From contig LLCB01000037.1 in the NCBI GenBank assembly GCA_001414345.1, positions 186,001 to 250,000 of the forward strand: DNA of 64,000 nt. Reading direction: 5' to 3'. A program made the translations under genes and the position numbers. The notes under the pieces were generated by a model. It saw only the letters and a program-made list of their open reading frames with translations, was not told the origin of the DNA and searched no databases. Source of the stretch: Hymenoscyphus infarciens. Lineage: Eukaryota; Ascomycota; Leotiomycetes; Helotiales; Helotiaceae. Below, in pieces: positions 23,101 to 34,373 of this stretch (position 1 is the stretch's first letter; every line of letters begins with the position of its first letter).

Positions 23101-23339
23101 TCGGTCCCATTTCGTGTCCTCTGCGAGCCAGGAACCAGACTTTTGCGATCGCCTGTTGGTCGTTCCAATGCAGAATACCGGGATTTGGAGCGTCGCATGC
23201 CATTTTGCTTCGATTTGGGGGCGGTTTCTTCTTCATCTGAGGCATCGCTCAGGTCCTTCTCCGCCGGCCATTCGATTGGAAATGGAGTTGCAAGCTGATA
23301 ATGGTCGAGCACCGTTTGCGCGTATGCTGATTCGGCCAT
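20127..23339 (-). CDS. SEC5: Exocyst complex subunit Sec5
   Basis: Three exons on the minus strand (23339-22997, 22944-20867, 20819-20127) give 1037 residues, the usual size of fungal Sec5. Sec5 is a subunit of the octameric exocyst, which tethers secretory vesicles to the plasma membrane at growing hyphal tips and septa. The second exon opens with the conserved N-terminal Sec5 segment NRFLLSSTTFSPALFLSQVHSTAS, followed by LLNGLDTLSRSIDQKSASLKVLVESNFERFVRAKATIDNVYTEM. The remaining sequence is the alpha-helical rod typical of exocyst subunits, with a Ser/Pro-rich loop around the middle (SPLPPTPMTPRSGGSS) that may be phosphorylated. Splice sites restore ...GLRNRFLL and SDRNVRMLLTLSNLQSL. It is divergent from IDH2 with a 683-base shared upstream region. 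Confidence 0.93.
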
Positions 23340-24022
23340 TCCGGGCGTTTGAAGGGGGTTGAGGGTATTCGCCGTTGACTTGAGATTTATTACCGTGTCG
23401 AGTTCCCGCTAATTTCCATCACGCCGTATCCCCCGGCCAAGTATATCCTCCAGGTCTGTGATCGTTAGTTCGTGATGCCGTGTATATGGTGTTGTGAGCT
23501 TCCAGGTTACGAACTAGCGTATGTATAAGCTTCATCGGAGGTGCTGTCAATTACGGCCCGTTTCCGCAGCCGCTTTGAATGCCGGACCGAGTGCGAGCTC
23601 GCAAGAGGTGGTAAACAACTCTCGCTCTCCCAACTTACTTTCTAGGAGAATAGAATCTGATTGTTTTTCAAGAAATAGTTTCGTATTTCAAGGTGTTCTA
23701 AATAAAAAGATCGGGGACAATCAATCACTTTAAGAAGTCCTAGAAAGTTGATCTATTCACTCTCGCTCTTATTGTTTATCCACCACAAGCACCACAAGCC
23801 GCGGCGGCATCCAAACTCCGCTCTCGCAAATCCACCTCCAAAAGCTCTGCCTCGCCAAGCGAAGCCAGCCAACCCAACTCTCCTACTCTTTCCGCGCTCA
23901 CAACAAGCTATCGCGAACCCTTCTACAACTCCATTCTTCCTCCGACCCTCCGATTCCCTCCACTCCTACTTCGCATAAAGCAGCTACTCGCAACAACTTC
24001 TGCTGCTGTTGCTCTCTTCAAA
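23340..24022. promoter_or_regulatory. Shared upstream region of SEC5 and IDH2
   Basis: The divergent genes are separated by 683 bases. The IDH2-proximal half (about 23750-24020) is pyrimidine- and CAA-rich, typical of a fungal 5' leader. No specific factor site can be defended. Confidence 0.5.
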
Positions 24023-25455
24023 ATGTTGGCAGTTCGCTCCTTTGCTGCTCCTGCCCGGAGGCAAGCTTTCCAGGCGGCGCCCCGCGTCTGGTCGACTACA
24101 TTTGTCGCAGTAAGGCTGAACCACTCAAACCCAAGCTTGTTCTCGTACGCCGACTAACCAGTACTCAATTTAGTCCCGCCGCACATATTCCACAAAAAAG
24201 GACGAGGTCGCAAAGTTCCATGGTGAAAAGGGCCCCGATGTAAGAAACTCCGATAGCAGCTCCTGCTCCAAGATAAACGTCTACAATCGAACGGGCGACT
24301 CAATTGGGGTTGAGGATATTGATTGGAGGTTCTGGAAGGCTGACAATTTACAAGGGACTGTACACTGTTAGTTTGATCGAGGGTGATGGTATTGGTCCAG
24401 AAATCTCTCAATCCGTCAAGGACATTTTTGCCGCAGCTAAGGTATGTTGGACGACCCCACGATATACAATTCTTTTAACACGAGTATAGGCGCCAGTAAA
24501 ATGGGAACCAGTCGATGTTACACCAATTCTAAAAGATGGCAAGACCACCATTGCCGATGCCACAATTGAAAGCATCAACAGAAACAAGGTTGCCCTTAAA
24601 GGTCCCCTCGCAGTAAGTGATTGGACTTGACGAATGAGTACCACAATAACTGACCGTTTATAGACCCCAATTGGAAAAGGTCACGTCTCGCTCAACTTGA
24701 CTCTCCGACGAACATTCAATCTCTTCGCAAACGTCCGACCGTGCCGTTCGATTGCTGGATACAAGACTCCTTACGACAACGTAGACACTGTCCTGATCCG
24801 AGAGAACACCGAGGGAGAATACTCAGGTATCGAGCACGTCGTCGTTGATGGTGTTGTCCAAAGCATCAAGTTGATCACCAGAGAGGCAAGCGAGAGAGTT
24901 TTGCGATTCGCTTTCCAATACGCCGAGAACATCGGACGATTAAAGGTCCGCGCCGTTCACAAGGCAACAATCATGAAGATGTCCGATGGTTTGTTCTTGG
25001 GAACTGCAAATCGTGTCGCCAAGGACTACCCAGGTGTGGAGTTTGACGCGGAGCTTTTGGACAACACTTGCTTGAAGATCGTTACCGACCCAACACCATA
25101 CAACGACAAAGTTCTTGTCATGCCCAACCTTTATGGTGACATTCTTTCCGATATGTGCGCTGGTTTAATCGGAGGTCTTGGACTTACACCATCTGGCAAC
25201 ATCGGAGACAAGTGTTCCATTTTCGAGGCTGTTCACGGATCAGCACCAGATATCGCTGGCAAGGCTCTTGCCAACCCTACCGCCCTCCTCCTCAGTTCGA
25301 TCATGATGTTGAGACATATGGAGTTGAATGACCACGCACAAAGAATAGAGAAGGCCATTTTCGATACCCTTGCTGAAGGGAAGACGTTGACTGGTGACTT
25401 GGGAGGAAAGTCAAAGACACACGAATATGCGGCCGCCATCATCAGTCGTTTGTAG
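24023..25455 (+). CDS. IDH2: Mitochondrial NAD-dependent isocitrate dehydrogenase, catalytic subunit 2
   Basis: Five exons (24023-24109, 24174-24239, 24355-24441, 24490-24612, 24664-25455) give 384 residues. The enzyme oxidises isocitrate to 2-oxoglutarate with NAD in the TCA cycle as a hetero-octamer of Idh1 and Idh2. The first exon is an Arg-rich mitochondrial presequence ([17 protein letters not shown]...). Family motifs are [30 protein letters not shown] with substrate-binding arginines, [14 protein letters not shown], and [19 protein letters not shown] with metal-binding aspartates. [20 protein letters not shown] follows near the C-terminus. The intact catalytic residues favour subunit 2 over the regulatory Idh1. 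Each intron keeps the frame across a conserved motif, so the model is secure. Confidence 0.96.
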
Positions 25456-26664
25456 ATATGTATACCCTTGATTCGGGCCTGTAGACTGTACCATTGAATG
25501 AATTACATAGCCAATAGAAACCCTTATATCTTGACTTGGCCTCTTGTGCATTAGTAAAGTGTTTCAATGTCAAATGAGCGGGAGGTTCAAAATGATGTGT
25601 AAATATGAAAGGAGAGGTGCTTTGGAATGCCTGGCTCGCGATGGACAATAAAGGTTAGCTCTCGTTGCTCTAGGATTATCTAAGTCTTAACTCTCATTTC
25701 TCCTTCGTATCCTGAGTTTCCGTCGTCGGGTTATTGATGAAGTTAACTCAAGCGTAGTAGTAGTTTAGATTTGTTTGAAAAAGTAAGGGTTTGGCAGTTA
25801 CAAATCCAAGAGTAAGAGAAAACGAAAACATGAGATCTTGGGCATGTACACAGATCTGGCCAGCTAAGGCCGAAATGTAGCATTATGGTAGGTACGGAAC
25901 CAACGCAGTAACGATTACTCGAAAATGCACCAGATAATCCAAATGCTGCTTCCGGCATCGTGGGAGATGTTGTTTATAATCATTATCCCTTCCTAAATCT
26001 AAACCAACTTCATAATACAAGCATATCTCGTCTTGCTTGCTATTACTAGATTCTCGACTATTGATATCAAAACATACTTCCAGGACCATCTACTAGCTGT
26101 ACGCGAGTTGAGAGTCCGGAAATTTCACCACACCCAAGTAAAAAGAAAATTGTATCTCTTCGTGCCGCATACGCTCCAGCAGAGTTTCTCGTTTGGTTGC
26201 GTCCTTATCCCTCTATGTCGTGACCCGTGGGAAGAAGAACGAACATGATGAAGTAAAGCTTCTGAAAGAAAGGCCCTGTCATCTACCTTTGGGTTTTTTA
26301 GTTCTCGAGTATATACTAGCAGGGGGCTAAAACACAGCTAGAACCGTAACCTAAGCACTTACTCGATTTATTCTTGTAGTCGAGTTCAAGGATTCTTCGC
26401 TGGTCCGAAGTTAGCGCCGAGTACTGGTGATTTGGAGTCGTAAGGAACTTAGGTACCTAGTTACTTGCTCTCTTATTTGAGTAAATAATACTTGGCGGAG
26501 TATAACTAACAGCTAATAGTATTGTTCAGGTAGCATAAGCGAGTTTCGGTATTATTTCGAAAAGTATACATAGCTATAATAGCAAGTGATATCCCACAAG
26601 ACGAGAATAATCAAGAGAAGAATAATACGTAAATACACTATTCTTCTCGTATACTATAAGTTGA

Positions 26665-26710
<46 letters not shown>

Positions 26711-26922
26711 TTTTTTTTTTTTTTTTTTTTTATATTTAAATAGTCTTTTTAGCTGTCTAAAGCCGGCGCTATGTAGACGTACTATTTATAGGGTTTTATC
26801 TAAAAGTAGCTTATACACTCCTTAGAGTGTCTATTACTAGGCCTACTATATATATATACCTCTACGCTCCTAGCTTTATATTCTAGTAATAGCTTAGTAT
26901 CTCCTTCTATTCCCCCTATTCT
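25456..26922. other. Intergenic region leading into the repeat island
   Basis: It holds the IDH2 3' region and no supported gene. GC content falls steadily from about 26.3 kb onward. Confidence 0.6.
26669..26731. repeat. Long poly-T tract interrupted by AAA
   Basis: About 33 T residues, then AAA, then about 27 T residues. Such tracts often mark the 3' tail of a retroposed element on the opposite strand, but no coding remnant is visible next to it. Confidence 0.85.
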
Positions 26923-26930
26923 GATTTGAA

Positions 26931-28282
26931 TAGTGTTTTGGGTTTCCCCGCCTAATCTGTTATCCTATCCTTTCTTGACGATCCTTCTCCTTCCTGCCTC
27001 TATTTTAAGGCTATCCCGCCTAATCCTATCCTAATATTTCACTTCTCCTAGCTACTCTAATCCTATTCTAAAATTTATTCCACCTATCCTTTCCTATCCG
27101 AGGTATTAGAGTAGCCTTTCCTAGTCTATAGAGGAGGCTAGGCAGAGTATATGCTAGCCTTAAATATATTATTTATAGTGTTATTAGTAGATTTAATGCT
27201 ACCTAAGAAAAGCATATAATATTAGTCTCTAATCAGTACCTAAAAACAGAGGTTTTACTATAGTAAATCAAGTACCTGGTAGAGTACTTAATTTAGTACC
27301 GTTTACTCCCGTAAGCCCTCGTATTTGAGCCTCAACCAGTTCCTAATATAATAGGTACGATTATTTAGTACGGAAGACGTATAAAAGTGAGGCGTGTATA
27401 ACAACGCCTCCACGCCTATACTATACCTAATTAGTACTAGATTCCGTCCGACCCGAGCTAAAGTCCAGCTAGCCTACGCCGGTATTTAACCGCTCCCACT
27501 CCCACCACCCTACTTTATAACTTTTTTATACCCCTTTTACTATAATAGACTTAAGGCTCTACTATATAACGTCGCCTACTACTAGGGTCTCCTTTTTAAC
27601 CTTCCTTTACTCTTTAATATAAGTCTTACTAATCGGAATATATTATTTCCTCTTATTAATAACGTTTATTCGCTAAAAGATCTATATACTATAAAAGATA
27701 GCTCTTATATAAGCTAGTATATATTATATTAGCGTTAGAGCGATAGAAAGGTCGAGTAAGTAGGAAGGCGTTATAAGATAATTAAGCGTCTCTTAGAGAA
27801 GTAAGTCGAGGCTAGCTAAAATAGGAATAGATTCGTTCGCTAGCCGCACTTATATATACCTTACTTTTATACGTCTTCTGTACTAAATAATCGTACCCGA
27901 TATAATAGAGGTAACTTAGTACCTTCGAGCGTAGATTATTATAGACTAAAAGTTATAAAAGAAGTAGAGATTTAATAATATTATTATTTTTGATACTTCT
28001 TGAATTAGTCTATAATATTAGTACTTTTTATTACTTTTTACTTATTTTAATGTTTTTTACTTATATACTTCCTATCCTATCCTATTCTCTCTAGTACCTC
28101 TTCTTACCTAGCTCTCTCTTTTAGTCTTTCTTACCTCTTCTATTTAAATTTAATATCTCTCCTACCTAATTCAGCCTAGCCTATAAGTGAAATTAGCTTA
28201 TCCTCTTCTTTCCTAATAGAGAGAGGTAGCCTATCCTCTCCGGAGTACTAGGCTGACTAAGGCGGGGAAAGCTAAAACACTA
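26931..28282. mobile_element. Decayed non-autonomous hAT-like DNA transposon with TIRs and 8-bp target duplication
   Basis: Left end TAGTGTTTTGGGTTTCCCC (26931 onward) and the reverse complement of the right end (28282 inward, TAGTGTTTTAGCTTTCCCC) agree at 21 of 23 positions. The ends are flanked by identical 8-bp words GATTTGAA at 26923-26930 and 28283-28290. An 8-bp target duplication with TA-N-G-starting ends is the hallmark of the hAT superfamily. The interior is AT-rich, has no transposase frame, and contains a second inverted-repeat element at 27354-27899. Without that insert the element would be about 0.8 kb, so it is best read as a non-autonomous (MITE-like) copy. Confidence 0.75.
27354..27899. 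mobile_element. Inverted-repeat element nested in the hAT-like copy
   Basis: About 47 bp at the left end (GGTACGATTATTTAGTAC...) match the reverse complement of the right end with five differences. All five are transitions, as expected after RIP. ATATAATA occurs directly outside both ends (27346-27353 and 27900-27907), giving an 8-bp or, with two more bases in the element, a 6-bp target duplication. No coding capacity is seen in 546 bp. The superfamily is uncertain. Confidence 0.6.
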
Positions 28283-28473
28283 GATTTGAATTTGATGTTT
28301 TTAGTCGTTCTTATAGACGACTGATTTAGTACTTTATAATAGCTCTTATAAAAAGGGCTTAGTTAGCTCTCCTCTATATAGGACTAATAATAATCGTCTT
28401 CTAGTATATTATCTTAAGAACTATCCTCTAATATATCTCTAATCTAAGTTTCCTAGTTCTATCTTCTATTCCC

Positions 28474-28700
28474 TCTACTCTATAGTTCTATACCTCTTAA
28501 GAGGTATTTCGCTGCTTTATCTAAGAGCTATTAAACACGCTTTAAATATCTACTAATATAAATAGTAGAGAATCGGTTCTCTATAACTAACTAGAGAATC
28601 GGTTCTCTACTCTATAGTCTTATACCTTCTAAAGAGTATTTCGCTGCTTTATTAAAGTACTATCGAATATACTTCGAATATTCTAATATAAATAGTAGAG
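28474..28700. repeat. Diverged tandem duplication of about 130 bp
   Basis: Two adjacent copies share TCTACTCTATAG, TATTTCGCTGCTTTAT and AATATAAATAGTAGAG at a constant offset near 130 bases. They are separated by short palindromic AGAGAATCGGTTCTCT words. Differences are mostly transitions. Confidence 0.65.
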
Positions 28701-29754
28701 AGTCTATTATCTAGTTATAAAAACCCCTTTACGTTTATACTTCTGTTTATGCTACCTAGGCCCCTTCTAATTACTCTATCACTATTACTAGAGGTCCTTT
28801 ACCCCTTTTAGTAATTCTCTTAACTTAAATATAGTATATACTAACTATATAGAATAACTGCTGTAGGTATCACCTTTAATCTTAGGTTAGTATATAGCCC
28901 TCGCCTTTTTAGAGTTATATATAATTTTATAGTATATCTAGAGTAGAAGTCCTCTAGTGTTAGCGGATGTGTAGAATCGACTTTGAGAGCTTTCTTAATT
29001 AGTTCGTTTTAGCAGTTTATAGATGCTGCTATTAAGTAAATAAGCTATATAGGTCTTTTTTGTCGATATCTAGTATATTGCTGTATATGACGTGGCTTCT
29101 TTGTAGAAGGTTAAGAGGCTGAAAACTCTAACGGTTGTAAAAAGGGGTATTACTATGTCACCTTTTTAACTTAAACTTAGCTCTATAGACAGTTCTAGAG
29201 GCGAAATAGAACTGCTAGAGGTTCGTAGGATGTACCGCGTATAGGTGTTGAGTCTTCGCATCCCTAAGTTGAAAGATAAATTGGGAAATAATAGTTCCTT
29301 CACTACTCTACCCCCTTTAACCAATCCAGCTTTTTGGATTAATTAGAAAGCCGAACGAATGATGGTCCCAAAGAGTTGGGTGAATCGTTCGTTGGGAAAT
29401 CGCTATTCATGCCTTGCGAGCTTAGACGCTCTTGCCCTTTCTATATCGTGTGGGATAATCGCCATTATTTTGAATGTTCAGAGAGATCGGGAAACAAAGT
29501 TTCACCTTATTCGAAACATTTGGAATGTTAGTTGCAGAGGCAGGAGCTACTAGGGGTGTTGATTAGGTGCAGGTGTACTCGAGTAGGTATCTGGTGGTAT
29601 CCAATTGGTGGTCCACGTGTATCACACCTCAACTACCGTAACACCCCGGAACTACCTAACACAACCCCTCCTGGTGTCTCCTCTCCACATTCATCCACCT
29701 ACACGCTTCCATTTCCGCCCGGCCTGCATTCAAATTGCGCTTTCAATTTGATCC
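28701..29754. other. AT-rich to normal-GC transition, no gene
   Basis: The AT-rich, stop-rich sequence continues to about 29270 and then returns to average composition before the phosphatase gene. No open frame with a recognisable domain is present. Confidence 0.6.
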
Positions 29755-31448
29755 ATGTCGGGCTTTGGCGCTACAACTGTGACGGACCGGGGACAAAATG
29801 TTAAATATGATCGACTTCTCACTTCATCGCCGCCGCCGGAAACTCTCCCACCTGCAACCTTTGATGTTCACGAGGTCACCCAGCGTATCCTCGATCGGCA
29901 CCTGGAGAGCTTCAAGAGTAGCAAGAAACGACAGTTAATCATGATGAGTGGGACGGTCATTGGGGCTTTAGTGTTCCTGTACTGGGTTATTGGGTAAGTT
30001 TGGGTGTTTTGGTGTTTCGGGTTGTTATTTGTTTCTGGAGACTGCAATGTCGAAATTCATGACTTTCCCCTTTCTCACTTCGCCTACCTCTGTAAACACC
30101 GCTAACTCCTCTCAGGGCCAACGGTCAATCGCTTCAAGGATGCGACTCTGTTGAGGTTGGATACCAATGCCAACCTGAAATTTCTCACTACTGGGGACAA
30201 TACTCTCCCTATTTTTCCGTCCCATCTGGGATTTCTACGGAGATCCCAGATACTTGTCAAGTCACCTTTGCACAGGTTCTATCTCGTCACGGCGCCCGAG
30301 ACCCCACCGCTGGGAAGACCGCAAAGTACAATGAGACCGTCAACCTTATTCACGCCAAAGCGGAATCCTACGGTGCTGGTTACGAATTCATCAAAGCCTA
30401 TGAATACACTCTCGGTGCAGATCAATTAACAGAGTTCGGTCAACAACAATTGATTAACTCCGGCAAAAACTTCTACCAACGCTATCACACGCTCGCTCTC
30501 CACACCATCCCGTTCATTCGGGCTTCAGGTCAAGATCGAGTCGTGGAATCCGCTCAAAACTGGACCCAAGGATTCCATGAACTCCGTCTAGAAGATAACC
30601 CCGCAAAAGTCTGCTGGCCATACGACATCCTCCAAATCAGCGAAGATGCCGGTTCAAACAACACCCTCAGCCACAGTCTCTGTGACGCCTACGAAAACCC
30701 AAAAGTCGATATCAAAGACCTAGCAATGCAAACCTGGGCTGATATCTTCACTCCCCCCATCACCGCTCGTCTGAACGAGAATCTCCCCGGTGTAAATTTC
30801 ACCAGCGAAACTACAGTTTACATGATGGATCTCTGTCCTTTCAACACCATCGCCTCACCCGCCGGAGAAATCCATGCGTTCTGTAGCCTCTTCACTGAGA
30901 GTGAGTGGAATCAATACGATTACCTCCAATCACTAGGAAAATACTACGGTTACACATGGGGAAATCCCCTCGGTGCCACCCAAGGCGTGGGATTTACCAA
31001 TGAACTTATTGCTCGACTAACAAGTACACCCGTCAGCGACCATACTTCCACGAACTCCACCCTCGATTCATCCAGGAAAACATTTCCGCTCGGTGGAAGC
31101 ACAAGTCTCTACGCAGATTTCAGCCACGACAACGACATGACCGCCATTTTCGGTGCTCTTGGTCTCTACAACGCAACCAGACCATTGTTAAACACCACCA
31201 TCGAGGATGTTCGGGAAACGAACGGGTTCTCTGCTTCGTGGACTGTGCCATTTGCAGCGAGAGCTTACTTTGAGAAGATGACTTGCGTTGGTGCTGAGGA
31301 GGAGTACGTTCGTGTACTCGTTAATGATCGGGTGCTACCATTGGAGACTTGTGGAGGAGATACCCTGGGTAGATGTACGCTGAGTTCTTTTATTGGTAGT
31401 CTGAGTTTTGCTAGAGCGGGCGGGCATTGGGATCAGTGCTTTGTGTAG
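29755..31448 (+). CDS. Membrane-anchored histidine acid phosphatase (phytase family)
   Basis: Two exons (29755-29993, 30116-31448) give 523 residues. The enzyme is a clade-2 histidine phosphatase, which releases phosphate from phytate or other monoesters through a phospho-histidine. The active-site motif RHGARDP lies at residues 137-143 and the proton-donor motif HD at about 417-418 (FSHDNDM). Cys residues and many N-glycosylation sites fit an extracellular catalytic domain. Unusually, the N-terminus is not a cleavable signal. Residues 1-60 are hydrophilic, ending in KKRQ, and are followed by one hydrophobic helix at 61-79 (LIMMSGTVIGALVFLYWVI), predicting a type II membrane protein. The splice joins this anchor in frame to GANGQSLQGCDSV. 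Whether phytate is the real substrate is not decidable here. Confidence 0.92.
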
Positions 31449-32068
31449 GAACATAAGTAGTGAGATTGTACATGCCCTAAAATAAATAACTGTCTATCCG
31501 CGTTTTTTGTGCTCGTGGGAGAGTGATGTCCTTGAAGTTCTAGTGGGCTTGAGTGTCTCAGGGGAGTTAGTACATCGAGAAGCAACGGAAGTCAACAGTC
31601 TCCGTAGCCCAGAGAACCTCTCGAGGGGGTCTTCGATCGCTTGGTCGAGCTAATTCGACCTCGTCTCTAATCGCGGGATCCAGAAAGCCTGGAAGGAGGA
31701 GGGCAAGAACTAACCCTTGGCCTCCAGGTCCTGTTGCTTTCGTCCATCGCTTCCTGGGCGAATTACATAGTCTCAGTTCCACCAGTGCAGATGGAGAGTG
31801 AAATGAGCGCTTGGTATAGAATTAGACAGAAAATGCTCTCCCTAAAATACATAGATACCTAACCTAATAACCTTTGAACTCCAACTCCCTTTGCTCTCGC
31901 CCCTCTCTTCATTGATGAATTAACAAGCAAATGGTAGCTTCATAAACCGAACTCCCCAGTCTTCGAATCATCGTAAACGCCCCTGACATAGTCGCCTGTC
32001 TAAGTTTGAAACAGCCCATTTCGTGACCAAATATACAAAATCCCGCCCCTTATCTCAATAGTCGATTC
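31449..32068. other. Convergent 3' intergenic region, no supported gene
   Basis: This region lies between the phosphatase (plus) and ROT1 (minus). A 71-residue minus-strand open frame at 31782-31567 has no recognisable feature. Confidence 0.6.
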
Positions 32069-33031
32069 CTATAACAAGTATGCTGTTCCACCGAAAACAA
32101 TCATTCCCAATCCAGTCCACCAGATAATATTAAGATCGACTCGTTGCATGAGAGAGCGTTCTTCGATTCCTCTCTTGATGTGTTTCGCGTGCTGGTTCAT
32201 GGGGATTGGTAATTCTCCTGCTCCGGCGGTTCTCTTTGATTTCGCTGCTGCGGATGTTGCCGCGGCGGTGGGGTTGAGAGTCACGGTTGGAAGCATCATG
32301 GGAGGTTTGTAGGCGAGGAACATGGGGTTCATTAGGGTGCCGTCGAATTGGTAGAGGTCGAGTCTAGTCATTTTCGTATATGGGTCGATGTAAACTTGCC
32401 ATTTCTAATTTGCTCTGTTAGTCTCTCGTCCTCGGAATTGGACTGGAAGAGGCTTACAGCCATGGTTTCGGACTGGTTGTATCTCGTGTATGTTGCGTGA
32501 GTTTCGGATTTGCAGGGATCGGATTGAAGTTGTCTGCCGTCGCTGGTAAAAGGAGTCATTGATAATGAGAGATCGGTATTCATTACAACAGTTCCATGTT
32601 GAAACTGCATTATTCCGGTAGGGCATTGAGGGTCGGCAGCTGCAGCTTTCAATCAGTATGAGAGATTGGTGGTTTGGCGGTTTTCGAGGAACCTACGATT
32701 TGAAACGGCGCGGTAGTATGCCTCCTCGTAAAAGCCATCTTCGGTGAAGGAGTAGGAAATCCCAGTGTGAGTCGGCTCGATGAAACTATCGTTGACCGGA
32801 TTGTAGAAGCCCTAGAAGCTCTTATCAGCATTTCATTTCTGGTTGCCAAAATTCGTTTTGATATTGTCTCCTGTTCCCAGAATAGAACGAACGTACCGGA
32901 CCCGTTATGACCTTTGCGGATTTCGTCGACCATGTTCCCACCAGTTGAGCATCAATCGCAGCGGATGCGGAGGTTGCGAGGCATGCGCCTGCGATGAGTA
33001 GCGACTGTAGGGTGAAGGAAGGGGAAGGCAT
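32069..33031 (-). CDS. ROT1: ER chaperone Rot1
   Basis: Four exons on the minus strand (33031-32897, 32811-32697, 32645-32458, 32404-32069) give 257 residues, the family length. Rot1 is an essential ER-membrane protein that assists protein folding and cell-wall beta-1,6-glucan synthesis. Visible features are a signal peptide ([24 protein letters not shown]), the conserved [42 protein letters not shown] and FQHGTVVMN. These are followed by [24 protein letters not shown] and a C-terminal transmembrane helix ([21 protein letters not shown]). Each splice restores a conserved segment, for example GPGFYNP across intron 1. The ATG at 33031 is directly followed by the signal peptide. Confidence 0.95.
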
Positions 33032-33407
33032 TGTGGTGGTTGAACGAGAGTGTTGGTGGTCGGGTCGGAAAGTTGGGATTGGCAGGAGAGACGATGGCAG
33101 GATGGCAGGCAAGATTTAGAGGCGGCGGAGGATGGAACTTAAGCGCGATGCCACCAGCCACAAAACGTTGATGTGGCGCAACTAAAAAATTATGGACCCC
33201 CTCGGCATCGCCCTGGCGTTTGAGCTTCGAATTCTTTTTCCACTACGAGTCTATGAGTACGGTACCTAAGACTCAGACGAGATGACTTTCAAAAGTTTGA
33301 GGCTTTATTGAGAAAAATTGGGAAGTCTTCCTCAAGTCTCCAAAATCAAACCACACCGCGAGTTTTCCACCCCCCCCCAGTCTTGAGCAATTCATCAGCT
33401 CTGCCAC
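33032..33407. promoter_or_regulatory. Divergent upstream region of ROT1 and the cyclo-ligase gene
   Basis: 376 bases shared by two divergent housekeeping genes. A short poly-C run lies at about 33371-33379. No specific factor site is defended. Confidence 0.5.
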
Positions 33408-34236
33408 ATGGCTCAACAGCCCATAGAAACCTTAGACACCACCAACATGGCCGCTTCTACAGGATTAAAGGCAGCAAAAAAGGAACTTCGCACCTTGATG
33501 AAGGAAACACTCAAAAACATATCAGAAGAATCAATCATGGCACAAAGTGAGTTTGATATTCAATATTTGAGTACACTCACACTCACACTTCTCAGGCAAC
33601 ACCATCTTCCACAGGCTCCACGCATTCCCATCATATCAAAATGCACGTCGCGTTGGAATCTACTTGTCCATGCCTACAGGAGAGTTGCAAACTGATCAAA
33701 TTGTTCGTCATGCGCTCGCTAGTGGAAAGCAAGTCTTCGTTCCATTTCTCCACCCGCCAAAGACACCAGTCATTGGTACGCCCAAGTCTGTCATGGACAT
33801 GGTGCTTCTTGACTCGATTGCTGATTACGAGGCTTTGAAAAGAGATAGCTGGGGGATTCCGAGCATTGACAAGCTGACTGTTCATGAACGGGAACACGTC
33901 CTGGGAGAGAGGAACGAAAGTGAGGATTTGGATATGATCTTGGTGCCCGGGGTGGCTTTTGACCTGAGCCCATGTGGGTTTGTGAGAAGACTGGGCCGTG
34001 GAAAGGGATTTTATGACTACTTCTTACACAGATACAGTCAAAGTGGTGGATCACTTGGAGACGAGCTATCAGTTGGGCCAAGAAAGAGTCCATTGCTGTA
34101 TGGTTTAGCCCTCAGAGAGCAATTCCTAGGAGTAGAAACTGAACAGTCCATACCAGTGGGGGAGCAAGATCGCCTGCTGCATGGCGTGCTGGTAGGTGAC
34201 GGAACGTTCGTGGATACCATCAACAAAAATTCCTAG
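33408..34236 (+). CDS. FAU1: 5-formyltetrahydrofolate cyclo-ligase
   Basis: Two exons (33408-33546, 33596-34236) give 259 residues. The enzyme uses ATP to convert 5-formyl-THF to 5,10-methenyl-THF, returning stored folate to one-carbon metabolism. Characteristic segments are KKELRTLMKETLKNIS at the N-terminus and RRVGIYLSMPTGELQTDQIVRHAL. Also present are KQVFVPFLHPP, DMILVPGVAFDLSPCGFVRRLGRGKGFYDYFL (the substrate and phosphate-binding region) and GLALREQFL near the C-terminus. The intron splits SNTIFHRLH and has a consensus donor (GTGAGT). An in-frame ATG at 33447 (MAASTGLK) is a possible alternative start. It is convergent with the SmE gene about 140 bases away. Confidence 0.95.
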
Positions 34237-34373
34237 AATTGCTCCAATTCCCGGAGCTGAATCTGAAGATCATAAGAACTCCATTTGCCTATTTCTTCCC
34301 AAATCCCACCATGATTTTGTCGTAATTGTATAACCGCCCAAATGGTCAAATCATTGACGCCTTTTTGTTGCCT

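Noticed and set aside
30151..30429. Alternative plus-strand frame overlapping the phosphatase gene
   Set aside because: It is a shifted reading of the phosphatase exon that contains the RHGARDP motif, which is in the other frame.
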